This document shows positions 50,346 to 62,929 of a stretch of DNA of 64,000 nt, one piece after another; positions within the stretch are counted from its first letter, which is position 1, and every line of letters starts with the position of its first letter. A model generated the notes under the pieces. That model worked only from the letters and a program-made list of their open reading frames with translations, was not told where the DNA came from and did no database searches. The translations under genes were made by a program, and so were the position numbers. The stretch covers positions 5,090,300 to 5,154,299 of the forward strand of contig NW_020312894.1 in the NCBI RefSeq assembly GCF_003265705.1, written 5' to 3'. The DNA comes from Callorhinus ursinus. Lineage: Eukaryota; Chordata; Mammalia; Carnivora; Otariidae.

Positions 50346-50842
50346 AGCGCCTGCTGTAATAGAACCAGTCTCACTGAAATCGGTTTCCGCCCTGGCTTTG
50401 TGGATCCTCAAAGCAAATACATTTAAACCCATTTAACAAACCAAAGTTTCAATCCTATTGCCCGCCTCCCCTCCACTTTTGGTGGTGGGGAGAAGGGGGA
50501 GGGCGGTGGATTGGGGCTGAGGACTGGACGGAGGGAAAGATTTGGACTTTGGAATTAAGGGTCCCATCTTGTGTCAGCCATTTATTCTTGGTGTGGCTTT
50601 AGATCTGTCAAATTGTAATTTCAAATTTTATGTAAAACAACCAATTTGTGGAACAATTTAACAAAGGGCAAAAGAAGAGTCCCTCCATTGCAACATAGTC
50701 CTCTTCCCTTAAAAGTAACTGCCCTTAAGAAGTGCTGGGCGACCTCATGGCGGTTCAGGGGGTGATTCAAGGCTTCTAGAGGGTAGAGGCCAGCTCCTCA
50801 GCCAGCCTGTACCCACCCCCCCCCCCCCTCTCCTGCCCCGTT

Positions 50843-50893
50843 CTCATGCCCACGGTTCTCCCAGGGGGTCACCCTTTGGTTGGCCCCGGCCCC
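50843..50893 (+). repeat. 50-bp local repeat, copy A
   Basis: ctcatgcccacggttctccc followed by a g-run and gtcac; matches 52574-52624 nearly perfectly for the first ~29 bases and loosely afterwards. Confidence 0.7.
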
Positions 50894-52156
50894 TCCCCCC
50901 CTTCCCCAGAGATTTCTGATTGTGGTTGGAGGAGTACAGGTAGTGGGGATCCCAGGTAACTTTCAGAAGCTCCCCCACCCCATGGCTGCAGGGACAGCTT
51001 GGGGGGGTGGGGTGGGAATCCTCAGGGTGGAAAACACTACATGCTTGGTCTTGCTTCCATCAGCCAGAACCATCTGCCTCTCAGCTAAGTGATTTTCACA
51101 ATTTTTCCTCACAATTTTAAACACGTGCTGCCTTCTGTAGATGCGACAAACTTTTTGGTAACAGCACCTTAAAGAAAAAGTCTTTCCCTCAGCGAATATG
51201 GTTGTAAGCATGACTCAGTGTTCATGATGAAGAAGCAAACTGTCTCAGCGCACGTACACCCCTTCTGCCCTCCCTAACAATACTTAGTTTGCTGAGAATC
51301 GTCTAGGCCAATTTCCACACTGGCATTTTGCAAAGACTGCTGGTGAGGAGGCAGCTGTCCAGAAACCAGGCTTCATGAGGCTGGGACAGCGCAGAAGCCA
51401 CCCAGCTCAATCTTCACCCAAACCATGGGAGTCATGGAGAAAGAGCATCGGGCTCAGAAACACAGCCATGGGGGTGGACTTCCCAGCACAGCCCGCATCC
51501 GCAGGACCTACAGCCCTTCTTCCTGTGTTCCGCAGCAGATGTGGGTGTGTAGCTTCTGCAGAGTCAGGGAGCTTTTGCTCCTCCCTTGGGAGGGGTGTGG
51601 GGAGGGGGGTTGGATTGCTCAAGGCTCTGAATGTAGAAGACACTTGTTTTGGAGGAGTAACACTGTGATTTGGGAGGAAGCATTAATGTTATCACAGTGA
51701 ACTGCAGTACTGTGATAATAAAAGCAGAGATGCTGAATTTTAAAGAACATCTTGGCTCATCTCTTACAATGAAAAGGAATAAAAAAAGATGATAGTTCTT
51801 TCCAAATCCCCTTTAATTTTAATAGCCTTTCTTTCTGTTAATATTCTAATTCTTTAGCACTTGCGAATTTCAGGACTTCTAAGAAAATCAGATGAAGCTT
51901 CATGTAATTTCTCTCAATTTTGCTTTTATAAAAAGCATTACAATTTATGCAGGAAGGCCCATATTCTAATCAGTGTTCTTTGCTTTCTCAGCCCAATGGC
52001 TGTCTCCCATCTCTGCTGTAATAGTCTCCTTATCTTTCAACAGATCGGACCCATAAAATGAGTATCAGTGGATGGAGGATAGTCATTTGGGGGAAGAAAT
52101 GTTTTAACACTTGAGTCAGAGTTGGACAGAACGCTGATGAGCATTTTTCCAAAAGG

Positions 52157-52182
52157 GAAAACAAAAACAAAAACAAAAACTC
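52157..52182. repeat. (AAAAAC)n short tandem repeat
   Basis: Four aaaaac units. Confidence 0.85.
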
Positions 52183-52573
52183 AGGGGGATGAAATAAGGA
52201 AAAAGACTCCATCTTCAGAGTACCCAGCTCCCCCTGCACCCTCAGCCCTGCCCAGTCTTCCTAACAGAACTACATCCTTTCCTCCAACCCCTGTCCCCCT
52301 TCCCCTTTATTCTCAAAAGTGACCCCACTGCCTACTTTGAGGATAGGTCTCCCCAACCTTCCTCCACCAAAATTCCAAGCCCCCCTGCAGGCTCACCCAC
52401 ACCTTGCTTTCCTCTCTTCTGGCCATCATGGGAGAGGTGTCCCTCTTTGTCACACTGGTCTCTCTCCGAGGCAAGACTGGGACCAGGCGGGGCACAAGGG
52501 CCACCCGAGGTGCACCATTTAAGGAGGCACCCCCCGGGCAGGGCCCCGAGTGAGAGGTGCAGTGTTCCCAGGC

Positions 52574-52624
52574 CTCATGCCCACGGTTCTCCCGGGGGGT
52601 CACTCTGTGGTCGCCCCCGTCCCC
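52574..52624 (+). repeat. 50-bp local repeat, copy B
   Basis: Partner of 50843-50893 at an offset of 1,731 bp. Confidence 0.7.
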
Positions 52625-53028
52625 CCACTACCACATTACGATCTCAGTGTCCCCAGCCTGAGTCCCTCTACAGAAGCTGCTCTCTTTCTTTCCTTCTCTC
52701 CTGCCTCTGCTGGTGTTTGTTCTGTCCTCCCCTCTGGAAAACCCACTCAGCCCAGACAGACAGCTGCTCAGGCACAGTCTCTGGTGGCCTCTGTCTCCAG
52801 GAATCCAGTGATTACTTGCACTCCTCATTGCTTGACCCTCAGCAGCTCTTGATGCCTTCCAGAATCCACACCCCTTCCTCTCCCTGTTTTTCCGCTCTGT
52901 TCTCTGATTTTCCTCCCCTTTCCTGGCTTCTTCTCAAGCTCTGGGTTGGCCTGCCCTCCTCTTAGGGCTCTGTTTTCACACCCCCTTTTCCTCGCTCTGT
53001 GGGTTTAGGTACCAACCAGTAACTCATG

Positions 53029-53226
53029 GTTTCTCAGACTCAGTACTATTGACACTGGGCTGGATAAGTTTTCTTTGCCCTGTGCATTGTAGGATGATTG
53101 GCGGTGTCCCTGATGTCTGGCTCCTAGGTGATGGCCGTACCCCTCGGGTGTGACAACTAAATATATCTTAGAACATTGCCAACCATTCCTTGTGGGGCCA
53201 AATCACTTCCAGTTGAGAACTCCGGA
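53029..53226 (-). mobile_element. MER5A-type hAT DNA transposon relic
   Basis: tactattgacactgggctgg, gtgcattgtaggatgattgg, gtgtgacaactaaatatatc, cagttgagaactccg follow the MER5A pattern end to end at nearly its usual length of about 190 bp. Confidence 0.8.
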
Positions 53227-54879
53227 GTTCACCAAAGATTCTGTCATTTTTGTCAGCCATTTGGATGTCCTCTTCTCTAACTCAGCATGTCCCAAACTGA
53301 ATTCTTCATCTTCCACACAAGAGCGATGACAGCAGCCTCTAGCAGCTGAAAGTGGCCCCAGGCTGATAGCCATCGAGGAAGCAGGAACTCCAGTCCTATA
53401 ACCACCAGGAACTGAGTCCTGTCAGTAACAGCAATGACCTTGGAAGTGGACAGGTAGCCAACCTTGATTTAAGCCTCAAAAGAAAACCCAGCCCTGCCTT
53501 CCAGACACCTGACCTACAGAATCATGAGCTAAAGAATGGGTATTGTTTTAAGCTGCTAAGTTGTGGTAATTTGTCACACAATAATAGAAAACTTAAACGC
53601 AAACAGGGCCATGTCATTCCAGTTCAGTGATCCCCTCTTTGCAGTTAGAACGAGGCTCCCACTTCTCACTGAGCCTGGGCCTCCCCAGGGCAAGGTCCTG
53701 CCCCTGTGCCCTTTCTTCTCACTATCTCTTGTGTGGGACTCCAAGAAAGGCACATCCACTGATATTCGAGCCTGATTGGCAGGACCCAACTTGGTTGGAA
53801 GAGTCTACTTAACTTTTTAAAACATTTGAAATTGGAGAGAACTCAAGCTTTTTGGTCTTTGAATGGACCATTTACAGTATCCACAAAACCTGTCCTTGAC
53901 TTTTGCAGTTGTTGTTTTCCAAAGAAGGCCCCAAGTTCTGGACTGATATATGGATTTCCAGTTTCTCACTCTAGAAGAGGTCAGGTCCGGGCCACTATGG
54001 CCAAGAGCTGTGGCGGGAGTCAACCCAACCTTGGCCTCAAGCCACGGATCTTAGGTCAGTGACTCCATCTCTGCCTTCCATGTTTTCCCCACCTGTGAAG
54101 TGCTTTGACCTATTAGGTTTCTCGATTAACACACATAACTGAAATTTGCTCCAAACTCTTATCATTGAGAAAAAAGACTAAAACAACATTAGGGCTCTAC
54201 AGATTGCCAAAACTTTTCTTCAGCCAGAGAACGTAGAAGGTGAGAGCTTTACCTACAAGACAGACTTGGATCCAAGTGTTGGCTCTAGTCCCAAGCACCT
54301 GCTAGCCCCCTCCAAGCCTCAGTTTCTCCATCTGCAGAGTAGAATGAATAGTGCCCATCTCATGGTTATTATGAAGTCTACCTGAGTTGATACATGTAAA
54401 ATATGCATTAGTGAGTAGTTGCTCTCTAGCATCTGTCGGCATTCTCTCTTTTAATTAATCAATCATCCATTGGCCTAGAAAATGAATCTTGCGTTTAGCA
54501 TTGGTCTCTCTCTATAAGTTAAATACATTCAAATGTGTTCTCTCTATTCTTGATAGATAACTGAGGAGAGGCTTTATTTATGAGATTTTTTTTCTCCCAA
54601 TGTACTCCAGTTTCCTTTTATTAAGTAAAAACCTGACTATAATTAACTATAATACTTAAATAGATGACATCGCACTGATTTTTCAACTTTTAAATTTTGT
54701 ATATTTTAACTTTTATTCTCACCAAGATCAAATGTTGAATAAAATTTTGTAAGTTCCTGCTGCATTTGCCTCATCTCTGTGCACATGGGTATTTTCTTGT
54801 TGAAGCTTTTACGTGTAAATTATACACCTTTTGATTCTTTGTTCTTAAACATGTCAGCATCCATCTTTAAAAAGAAAAG
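53227..54879. other. Unique DNA with a possible old LTR and a MIR
   Basis: Positions 53480-53590 (acctacagaatcatgagcta; taagctgctaagttgtggta; ataatagaaaac) resemble the end of an ancient MLT/MST-type LTR; weak. MIR at 54255-54430. No gene recognised. Confidence 0.4.
54255..54430 (+). repeat. MIR SINE
   Basis: Sense MIR: caagcctcagtttctccatc, atctcatggttattatgaag, gttgatacatgtaaaatatg. Confidence 0.8.
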
Positions 54880-56260
54880 ACATTGTCTTATACACCATCT
54901 TGTAATCATAATGAACAAATTGGCAGTAATCCTATAACATTATCTAATACACACTTCATATTGAAATTTCTCCAATTTTTTCGAAATAACTTTTTAACCT
55001 TTTTCTTTTCAAATCAGAATGCAATGTACCTATGAGAGCAATCATGTACTGGTCATGTCCTTTCAGTTTCTTTTATCTTAGAACAGCCCCTACCTTCTGC
55101 CCCTACCCCAAAGTTTTTATTTAAGGGTAACTGACTCTTTAAAAAGAGCAGTCCAGTTGACTTGTGGGAGGTCCCACAATCTGGATTTGTCTGATTGTTC
55201 CCTCCGGTGATGTTAACTTTGTTAATGTATCCCCCTGCACTTCTTTTATGCTGGAAGTTAGGTTTCAAGATTGGTATAGATTCTGGTTAAGTGGTTTTAT
55301 CCCATCATATCAGCAGGCACACGACGCCAGGTTGGTCCCCTCTCACTGACTGAGTGTGGTCATTGGGTTAAGGGAGTGACAGCTAGATCTCTCATTTGTA
55401 AAGGCAGTTAGGAACTAATCTGTGGCATGATGCCTGAATACAATAAAAAAAAAAAATCCACTCAGCAATTGCGCTAGTAGGTATTTATCCAAAGGACACA
55501 AACATAGTCATGTGAATGGGCACCTGCACCCCAATAGTTATCACAGCAATGTCCACCATAGCCAAAATATGGAAAGAGTCCAGATGTCCATTGACTGATG
55601 AATGGATAAAGAAGATGTGGTGTATATATAAAAGGGAATAATACTCAGCCATCAAAAAGAGTGAAATCTTGCCATTTGCAATGATGTGGATGGAACGAGG
55701 GGGTATTATGCTAAGCGAAGTAAGTCAGAGAATGATAAATACCATTTGATTTCACTCATATGTGGAATTTAAGAAACAAAACAGAGGAACATAGGGGAAG
55801 GGAGGGAAAAGTAAAATAAGATAAAAACAGAAAGGGAGACAAACCATAAGAGACTCTTAACTATGGGAAACAAACTGAGGGTTGTTGGAGGGGGGGGGAG
55901 GGATAATTGAGTGGTGGGCATCAAGGAGGACACTTGATATAATGATCACTAAATTCTTCCCCTGAAACTAATAATGTAGTATATTTTAACCAAATTGAGC
56001 TTAAATAAAAAATTTAAAAAAAAATCCAGTTCCCCAAGTAAAAGGATCCCTAGGTAGGAATTGCTACTGATCTTATTTTCAGTTGGTGGTTGCTGCCTGA
56101 ATCAGTCTATTCAGAGTTGCAACCTGGAAATTTCCCAATTCCACCACTCCATTAACATTTGTTAATAACTGCCTTTTCTTTCTGTAAAATAGAGCTTTCT
56201 GTCATCAGGTGTCATGACTTATCTGGTTTTCCCGAACTACAATTCCTATTAAAAAGACAA
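54880..56260 (-). mobile_element. Old L1-type fragment, split by a young L1
   Basis: Fossil LINE-like sequence on both sides of the young L1. Left: gtttctttta, gatttgtctgattgttccctc, tgatgttaactttgttaat, agcaggcacacgacgccagg. Right, from 56030: tgtaaaatagagctttctg. Strand and family are tentative. Confidence 0.5.
55449..56028 (+). mobile_element. Young truncated L1 (ORF2 end plus 3' UTR)
   Basis: Element about 55461-56015. The forward strand holds a degenerate ORF2 C-terminus (cagcaattgcgctagtaggt; gatgaatggataaagaagat) and the carnivore 3' UTR (taagagactcttaactatgg; ctgaaactaataatgtagta). A-rich aaaaaaaatcca flanks on both sides are the likely target duplication. Confidence 0.92.
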
Positions 56261-56727
56261 ACATAAAAACACGATTCTTTCCCTTTATTGATCAATTATA
56301 AGAGTAAGGTGTTGGCAAAACAGTCATCCTAATTGGAAACAATAAGTTTTGTTGGGTTTCTCTTTTTTTGAGTATCACTATGGAGTCAGGATTTTTTAAT
56401 GTATTTAATGTTTTAATAAATTCTCATTATTTTTGTGACGCTTACCTTGTCCCCAAACTGGGGCATTGGGAGTCCCTTTGAGCTGGCCACTGTGTCCCTT
56501 TGACATGGCCCTGTTAGTATTTGAATGTTTCCTTGCTTTCTGACACAAGATGTCCCAGGTTCATTTTGTACTTTCCCTGACCCGGATCTTGAATCAGCTA
56601 TTTCTCCCATGGGCCATGGTTCCTTTTTAGAGGAAAGAGTATCAAAAAACTAAATATAGGGAGTAGAATGGTTTCCCGGGGAAGGGATGACATTGTTTCT
56701 AGACCTTTCAGTGGACAGAGCTAAGAA

Positions 56728-56732
<5 letters not shown>

Positions 56733-56765
<33 letters not shown>
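56733..56765. repeat. (TA)n microsatellite
   Basis: About thirteen ta units after catacata, next to the SINE A-tail end. Confidence 0.93.
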
Positions 56766-56767
<2 letters not shown>

Positions 56768-56955
56768 AGATTGACTTATTTATTTGAGAGAGAGAGAGAA
56801 AACATGAGTGGGGGGAAGGGCAAAGGGGGAGGGAGAGAGAATCTCAAGCAGCTTCCCCAAGCCCCTGAGGGGCTTGACCTCACAACCCTGAGATCATGAC
56901 TGGAGCCGAAGCCAAGAGTCCTACACTTAACCAGCGGAGCCACCCAGGCTCGCCT
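56766..56955 (-). mobile_element. Older Can-SINE, reverse strand
   Basis: aagattgacttatttatttg at the left, ctcacaaccctgagatcatg in the B-box region, ggagccacccaggctcgcct at the right. Flanks ctaagaaatacat and ctaggaaatatac are a diverged target duplication. Confidence 0.9.
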
Positions 56956-58429
56956 AGGAAATATACTTTAAAAAAATCACGGGTTAATATACTCTGTATT
57001 TAAATTTAACCTGTAGGGGATTTTTTTTTCAACTCTTACTCTATACTCTTACTCTTTTACTTTCTTTTACACTGGAAGTCTAATTCCTAATAATATCAAC
57101 ATAATTACTTCTTCCTTTATGTTACAGTATATTTCTATGGTTTCAAACAGCCATACCAGTATCATCATTAACAGGACAACTACTGAATGAGATTTAAGAT
57201 TTCTTTGCAGTTCTTTTTTACCCTTAAAATAAATCCCACTAATGAAGTACAGTCAAAGGAGTATGTTATAAAGTCATTTGAAAGGTTTCTTTTCTTTGTG
57301 TGGTCTGTTGCTGTTTTGGCAGATAAGTTATATTCGTCTCATTTCATTCCATGCATGTTCAAAGGCTTGAATTCGCTGAGGAGTAAAAAGCTGGAAAACA
57401 CAGTTGGTAAGTGAATGGTGTAATGTTCATTTTCTTTCATGCATAGATTTAATAAACGGGTGTTGTGGAATTTATATGGTGTTACTTGGGTGTTAAAACT
57501 TATGGAAACCACTGGGATCATAAAAGGGTGTTCTAACTTTTATGGTAACCCTTACTGTCTTGTGTCTCTGCAGACAGGCGGCTATTTGCAGACACGGAGT
57601 AAGACAACATGAACAGTGGTTGGCTTTGGCAATGAGGTTCCGTCTGACAGGCCAGCCTGTAACGTCCCATTGAATCAGGTTTGAGTCTTCGACCTGCCAG
57701 TTACTAACTGTGTGACCTTGGAGGAGTTAACCCGGACCCTCAGTTTCCTTATCTCTAATGTAATAGTAACCATGGCCCAGGCCCTCCCCGCCCCCTGGGG
57801 TAAACTGAAATCACACGTATAAAGCACTTTGCACATTTCCTGGCACAAAACATGTCAAATCATGGATTTAGGGTGGCAAATAATGGTGCATTTTTTTCTC
57901 TTCACTAGTCTGCATGTTTTTCCCTTTTTTTTTTTTTTTTTTTTAAATAATGAGTGTGCCTTGTCTTCACTGTAGCTGCTTAACAGGCCACAAACTCCAG
58001 TAAGCTGAGTTAAGACACTGAAGTCACCCTCTTTGTAACCACATGGTGGCTTTGCCTGTTGATCATTCCTCTTGGGAGTGTTCCCTTCCTTAATTATGTG
58101 ACTGTAATGCCATCTAGTGGAAAGTTAGAGTCTATTTCCTCAAGTAGACCCATTTGATAAGAAAAATCCCACATTTATGTCACATAATAGATAGCTTAAG
58201 TTCCATCACTTCCAAGGAACTTAAGCTTAAGTACTGAAACTTAAGTAGTGAAACAGATAAGAGGAAAGAAATATTCAGAATTCAGGTCCATAGCCATCAT
58301 AAGGATATTTTTGAATGAAATTTTTTGAGGATACAATCGTTCCTCAAGAAAGATCCTACAAAGTAATGTTTGTTTTATCATGAAGTTTTCTTTTATATTT
58401 AAATTTTTTAGAAATCAATTCATTTGACC
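56956..58429. other. Unique DNA with a MIR
   Basis: Sense MIR at 57660-57865. Poly-T at 57927-57945. No gene recognised. Confidence 0.5.
57660..57865 (+). repeat. MIR SINE
   Basis: Sense MIR: cagttactaactgtgtgacc, ttggaggagttaaccc, cctcagtttccttatctc, ataaagcactttgcac. Confidence 0.85.
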
Positions 58430-58642
58430 TTTTTTATTAGTTTCAGAGGTAGAATTGAGTGATTCATCAGTTGCCTATAACACCCAGTGCTCAGTCCATC
58501 GTGTGCCCTCCTTAATGCCCATCACCCAGTTACCCCATCCCCCCACCTCCCCTCCAGCAACCCTCAGTTTGTTTCCTAGAGTGCAGCATTTCTTAGGGTT
58601 TGCCTCCCTTTCAATTTTTGTCTTATTTTTCCTTCCCTATAT
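58430..58642 (-). mobile_element. Truncated carnivore L1 3' end, reverse strand
   Basis: Antisense 3' UTR: tgcctataacacccagtgct, ccatcgtgtgccctccttaa, cagcaaccctcagtttgttt, tttgcctccc. The poly-A tail is read as poly-T at 58429-58436. Confidence 0.92.
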
Positions 58643-59614
58643 TTTTAAAATTTTAATTAAAAATTGTAATGCCAATTTTCATGATAATGCTATTGAATTT
58701 TTTTAATAAAATGCTGTTAAATACACAGGACTTTGTAAAAGGTGTGGAAATTTTATATCAGAGAAAGATCTGTTGAAGTTAAACACCATGAATATCTCCT
58801 TGATTTAAAAAGAAGAAGAATGTATTTGGAATGAATTTAAAGTTTCACTGATTATTAAGCTAAACGCATCCAGTTCGGAGTTGGAGGCAGGAATTGCCTG
58901 GGGGCCAGTGGACCTGAGTTCCTGTCTGGGCTGTGCCTTTCCCGCCGTGGGTGACCTCGGCTGGGCAGAGCCCTCACCCAAGCTTCACGTGTGAATGATC
59001 AGGTCTGTAAAAGCGAGACCTGTTTATTTACAACTCTTAACTTGCCAACTGTATGAGCATCTAAATCTTATTTTTACTAGGACGTGTATACGGTAACATG
59101 CATGTAATAGACCAGGGCAGAGGCTAAGATGCTCTTGACTACTAGGGCTTTTTGATTCTTTGCTTGCAATTCTGGCTACATCCTATAATGACGAAATGTC
59201 TGAAAATTGTTTTATTTTCAATTTCTTATCAGTTTTTTTTCTTAAGTTTAATCGATATCCCCTGACTCCTGACCACTTTGGTTCAGCCTTGAATTGGGCC
59301 AGCACAGGCAGGCGAACAGAAGGGGCTGGGCTCCTGGCTCCTCCCCGCCAGGGATGCAGGCAGACACGATGTGGAACACGCAGGGGAAGGGCGCAGTTTC
59401 TCTGGCCATGTGTGGTCTGTGTAGGTGCTGCACAGAGAAGCTTGCTGCCCCTCCAAGAAATGAGGAAGTCCTGAATGGTTTTCCAGATCTTGCTGTGGCC
59501 CGGACTGCCTCTCACTGTTCTGTCCCGACGCAGAGCATGAGCCAAGAACGCTCGTGCCAGGAACCAAAAGGCCGCGGGAGCCCACATCTTGCCTAAGTGG
59601 CAAGGAAATTAACA

Positions 59615-59825
59615 TTTAGGAGCATGGACTGTGGAGGTAGGCAGTCCTGGCTTGGAATCCACTTCCTTGCTCTGTCCCTTTGCCTAAGTTAGCAAACCTC
59701 TCTGAGTCTCATTATCCCCATGGGTAACCTAAGTAATAATAACATCCGTTTTACTGGGTCATGTAGGGTAAGTGAGGTAATGCATGTGAAGCACCTGTTT
59801 ACAGCTCTATACATCTTTATTTTAA
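59615..59825 (+). repeat. MIR SINE
   Basis: Sense MIR: agcatggactgtggaggtag, tctctgagtctcattatcc, gtaagtgaggtaatgcatg. Confidence 0.85.
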
Positions 59826-60075
59826 AGAGTAACTATGATAAATATAAAATAATTGTATATTAATAATGTAGCAATCACATTTTATATTTTATCATGTACG
59901 TTGTTACACGTTACATAACATAATTGTTATATTAATATTATATAACATAAAATACATATTACTTATATATTTAATAATATATTAAATTAGATTAAAATAT
60001 TGAATTAAAGATTTATTATATAGTATAATACTAATCGTTAAATTTTACTTATTTGTTTACTTATTTACTTAATTG
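59826..60075. repeat. AT-rich low-complexity block
   Basis: About 250 bp of nearly pure A/T with repeated taata, atatt and taacat words. Confidence 0.9.
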
Positions 60076-61976
60076 GTTTTCTGGGACACCTGGCTGAAGG
60101 AAATGATGTTCCTATTTTCACATGATGATTGCCTGTGATTTGGTTCTTAGCTTTTGCCACCTCCGCATGTCAGTTAGACGAGTCTGGGTCTTCTTCCTCT
60201 TGCTGCGTTTTCCAGGGATTTTTCAGGGGTTGAGGTTACCCCCTTGGAGTTTGCTTGTTTATAGTATTTTTTTAAACTTTTGGATTTCTGCGATTTTGTC
60301 AATTTTGTACATTTTGGGGATGCTTTCTGGAGCCGACTGGTACCCCTAGATCACACCGTCTGATCTCCATGGACTTCATCTGAAAGTTCCCTGTGCCCAC
60401 ATCGGCTCAAGCATTGTCTGTGATGATCTGGAATTGATGGAAAGTGCACTGCGTTCAAAGGACTTCCATGCTGAACTCTTTGCCATGCCAGGCACTGCCT
60501 TCTTCCCAGCCAATGGCTAAGCATTGGCTCAGTTGCCATCAGATTCTCCCAGGGCCCGGTGGAAAAGAAGTAATTTTCTCAGCATTTGATAACTATCCCC
60601 TGTGTCTTCAGTTACCTTTAGAAAGCTACTCACAGAACAGCTGCTCTGCAGACATGGAGGCGAACACCCAACATCTGTTTAGTTTGGTTACGCATTTGTA
60701 GAGAATTGCATTAAGGAAAAATGAAACCAATCTAATTACAAGATGTTAATTAGCTGTGGGTCTCCCCAGGCCCAGTGGACGAGGACATCAGTTCAAGGTT
60801 GGCCCATGAACCTTGAGGCATCACCGGGGTGGCGGATTCCATGCGCCTACTTAGTTTGCAAAGGATGGGTCTAGGAGTCGGGCTTCTTTGCCCACCCAGT
60901 CTAGATGCTTCTGTCTACCAGCACCTTGACTACTTCGGAGGAGTTCCTGAGGGAAGAAGACCTCTGGCCAGGGAAGCAGATGAGTCACCATCAATGCTCA
61001 GGCCACCGACCATCCCTGTGCCCTGGACATGCCCCTTAAATTTCCTCAAACCTCAGATTGCTCTACCTATAAAACATGCCATATCTCAGAAAGGTTTTGT
61101 GAGGGATTAAAAAAATATATATTGTAGAGATATTTACAACGTGCTCTGCAAGATTACAGAAGGTTTTTTTTTCCTCTACAGAAAACACTTTGTTGAGAAC
61201 CAAATATGTACTCTTTTTAGGAAGAAGTTACGTTCAATTAAGGCTTTACAAAACCAGAAATATCTTCTAATCACTTATTTTTGAAAGAACTATTTTTAAA
61301 ATGAATTCTAGCCCATTGATCTATTTCTCCTTACATATCAGTGTGGTTACAATGATCAGGGCGGGTTTTAAAAATAACAGGTTTTGAACACAGAGCCAGA
61401 TAGTGTCTGCTGCAGCCCTTCAGACTTCTGTCTTCTGCTCTTTCGTTCTGCTAGGGTAAAAGGCTTCGGAAGTAGCGTTCCCAGCAGAAGCAGTCTTCCC
61501 TCGAGTCCTGGCAATGCGAGGTTGTATCCGGCAGGTGCACGTATGAGCCGCCCTGTTTCAGGCGGTGCCTCGGTCGAGGCACGGCCATAGGTCAAGGGCA
61601 GGAATGGGGAACTTTGGGAAGCTGTCGGCTTTGGCAGGAGCACTTGCAGCACCGGCAGGTTAGCTGAGTTCGTCCCACAGAGGTGGCCACCTGGAGTCCC
61701 ACTCAGGAGAGCAGAGACAGTGGACTGCAGGCTAAGAAGCGTTGGCCCCGGCAGGATGTGGCGGCTTTCCGTGTCATCATCATACCACCTCTATCCAATA
61801 ATTTCATCACCAGATTCCCTGTGTTAAATCTTCTCTGCTTGTAATACCTAAAGTAATGTCTGTTTACTTAATTGGGCAGTGATACTCTGCCAGTTAATTC
61901 GGTGCTAATTATTGGATTATTTTTACTGTTGCTGGGTCCCTTTTAATGGTATGACTTGGAATCTGTGCTATAAGCA

Positions 61977-61997
61977 AAATATATATATATATATATA
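61977..61997. repeat. (TA)n microsatellite
   Basis: About ten ta units. Confidence 0.92.
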
Positions 61998-62929
61998 ACT
62001 CATCATATCTACACGTGCTTGGGAGCACACAAAACACCCTTACAGATGTGGTCTCATTTGAGATTTTCCAGTGGTCCACGAGGTAGGAAAAGTGGATTAC
62101 CGTTATGCAGGTGAGAGCACAGAAAGCAGGGTGGTTCAGTCAAATGTGATTGAAGGTTGACTCCACCTGTTAGAGGCAGATGTGCAAACACCCAGCACCG
62201 GTAGAGAAAACACTCCTCCAGAAAGTATTCCCAGAAGGAGAAAGTGACTTCCCCAATTTCAACTTTACCTCTCTCCTCCACCCTTGATTGTGCAATACCC
62301 TTCTGGGTCATTTCTTTTTCCTCGAGGCTTGTTCATGATCATCATTTTAACAAGGTGTCATCTGCATGAAAGTGTGTGGAGCAAGGTTATGCCAATTCCT
62401 GTGATTTTTTTTTCCTTGGCCACACTTCATAGTTCTCATAAGTCGCCAGAAGAACGTGTATTAAGCTTAGTCAACAAGAATTTAATCAACACCTCCACGG
62501 TACGCCAGGATCTGTGTTAAGTTGTGCAAGCATGAAACTGTCTAGAAGGAAAACGCCAGTGAAGAAGGACTGAGGCAAGCGTCCAAGTGCAGCACAGGAC
62601 ACAGAAGGACGGGATGATGCAAAGGCGCCATATTGGTTCACTGTGGAGACGTGATGTTGGCAAGGTTGGGAGGGCAAGAAAGTGTGTGCTAGGAAGGAGG
62701 CAAGCAAAGAGCAAAGGCTAAAAGACAGAGCAAGCTGGAACAAAAATTTAGAGCAGGTAAGGATAGCTAAGCTTGTTATAATGATACGGGTATGTAGTAT
62801 TTTCTCCTCTAAGCCAGGAATTTTATAACGTGCCCAAGTTAAACTGAGGGTACACATACCTCAGAATGTATCAAATGTATCAAGACTTCTTCCCTGGTTC
62901 AATTTATTTTTTGTGTGAATGTTACTGAT
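61998..62929. other. Unique DNA with MIR-type fragments
   Basis: Antisense MIR/L2-like piece at 62035-62130 (cacgaggtaggaaaagtgg) and another at 62465-62530 (caacaagaatttaatcaaca). No gene recognised. Confidence 0.45.

Larger units (their letters stand above)
50346..53028. other. Unique intergenic DNA upstream of FOXI2
   Basis: No recognisable transposon. A C-run lies at 50815-50829, a 50-bp repeated motif at 50843 and 52574, a 10-bp-arm palindrome at 51689-51718 and an (AAAAAC)n repeat at 52157-52182. No gene recognised. Confidence 0.55.
58643..61976. other. Unique DNA with a MIR, an AT-rich block and candidate conserved patches
   Basis: MIR at 59615-59825. AT-rich block at 59826-60075. 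Homeodomain-core patches near 60731-60756 and 61861-61919. No gene recognised; the ~130-codon frames near 59200-59600 carry no domain. Confidence 0.5.

Noticed and set aside
49733..50436. Overlapping plus-strand frames of 208 and 168 codons upstream of FOXI2
   Set aside because: GC-rich island frames overlapping each other in different phases, containing a poly-T-encoded phenylalanine run; no domain, no splice evidence.
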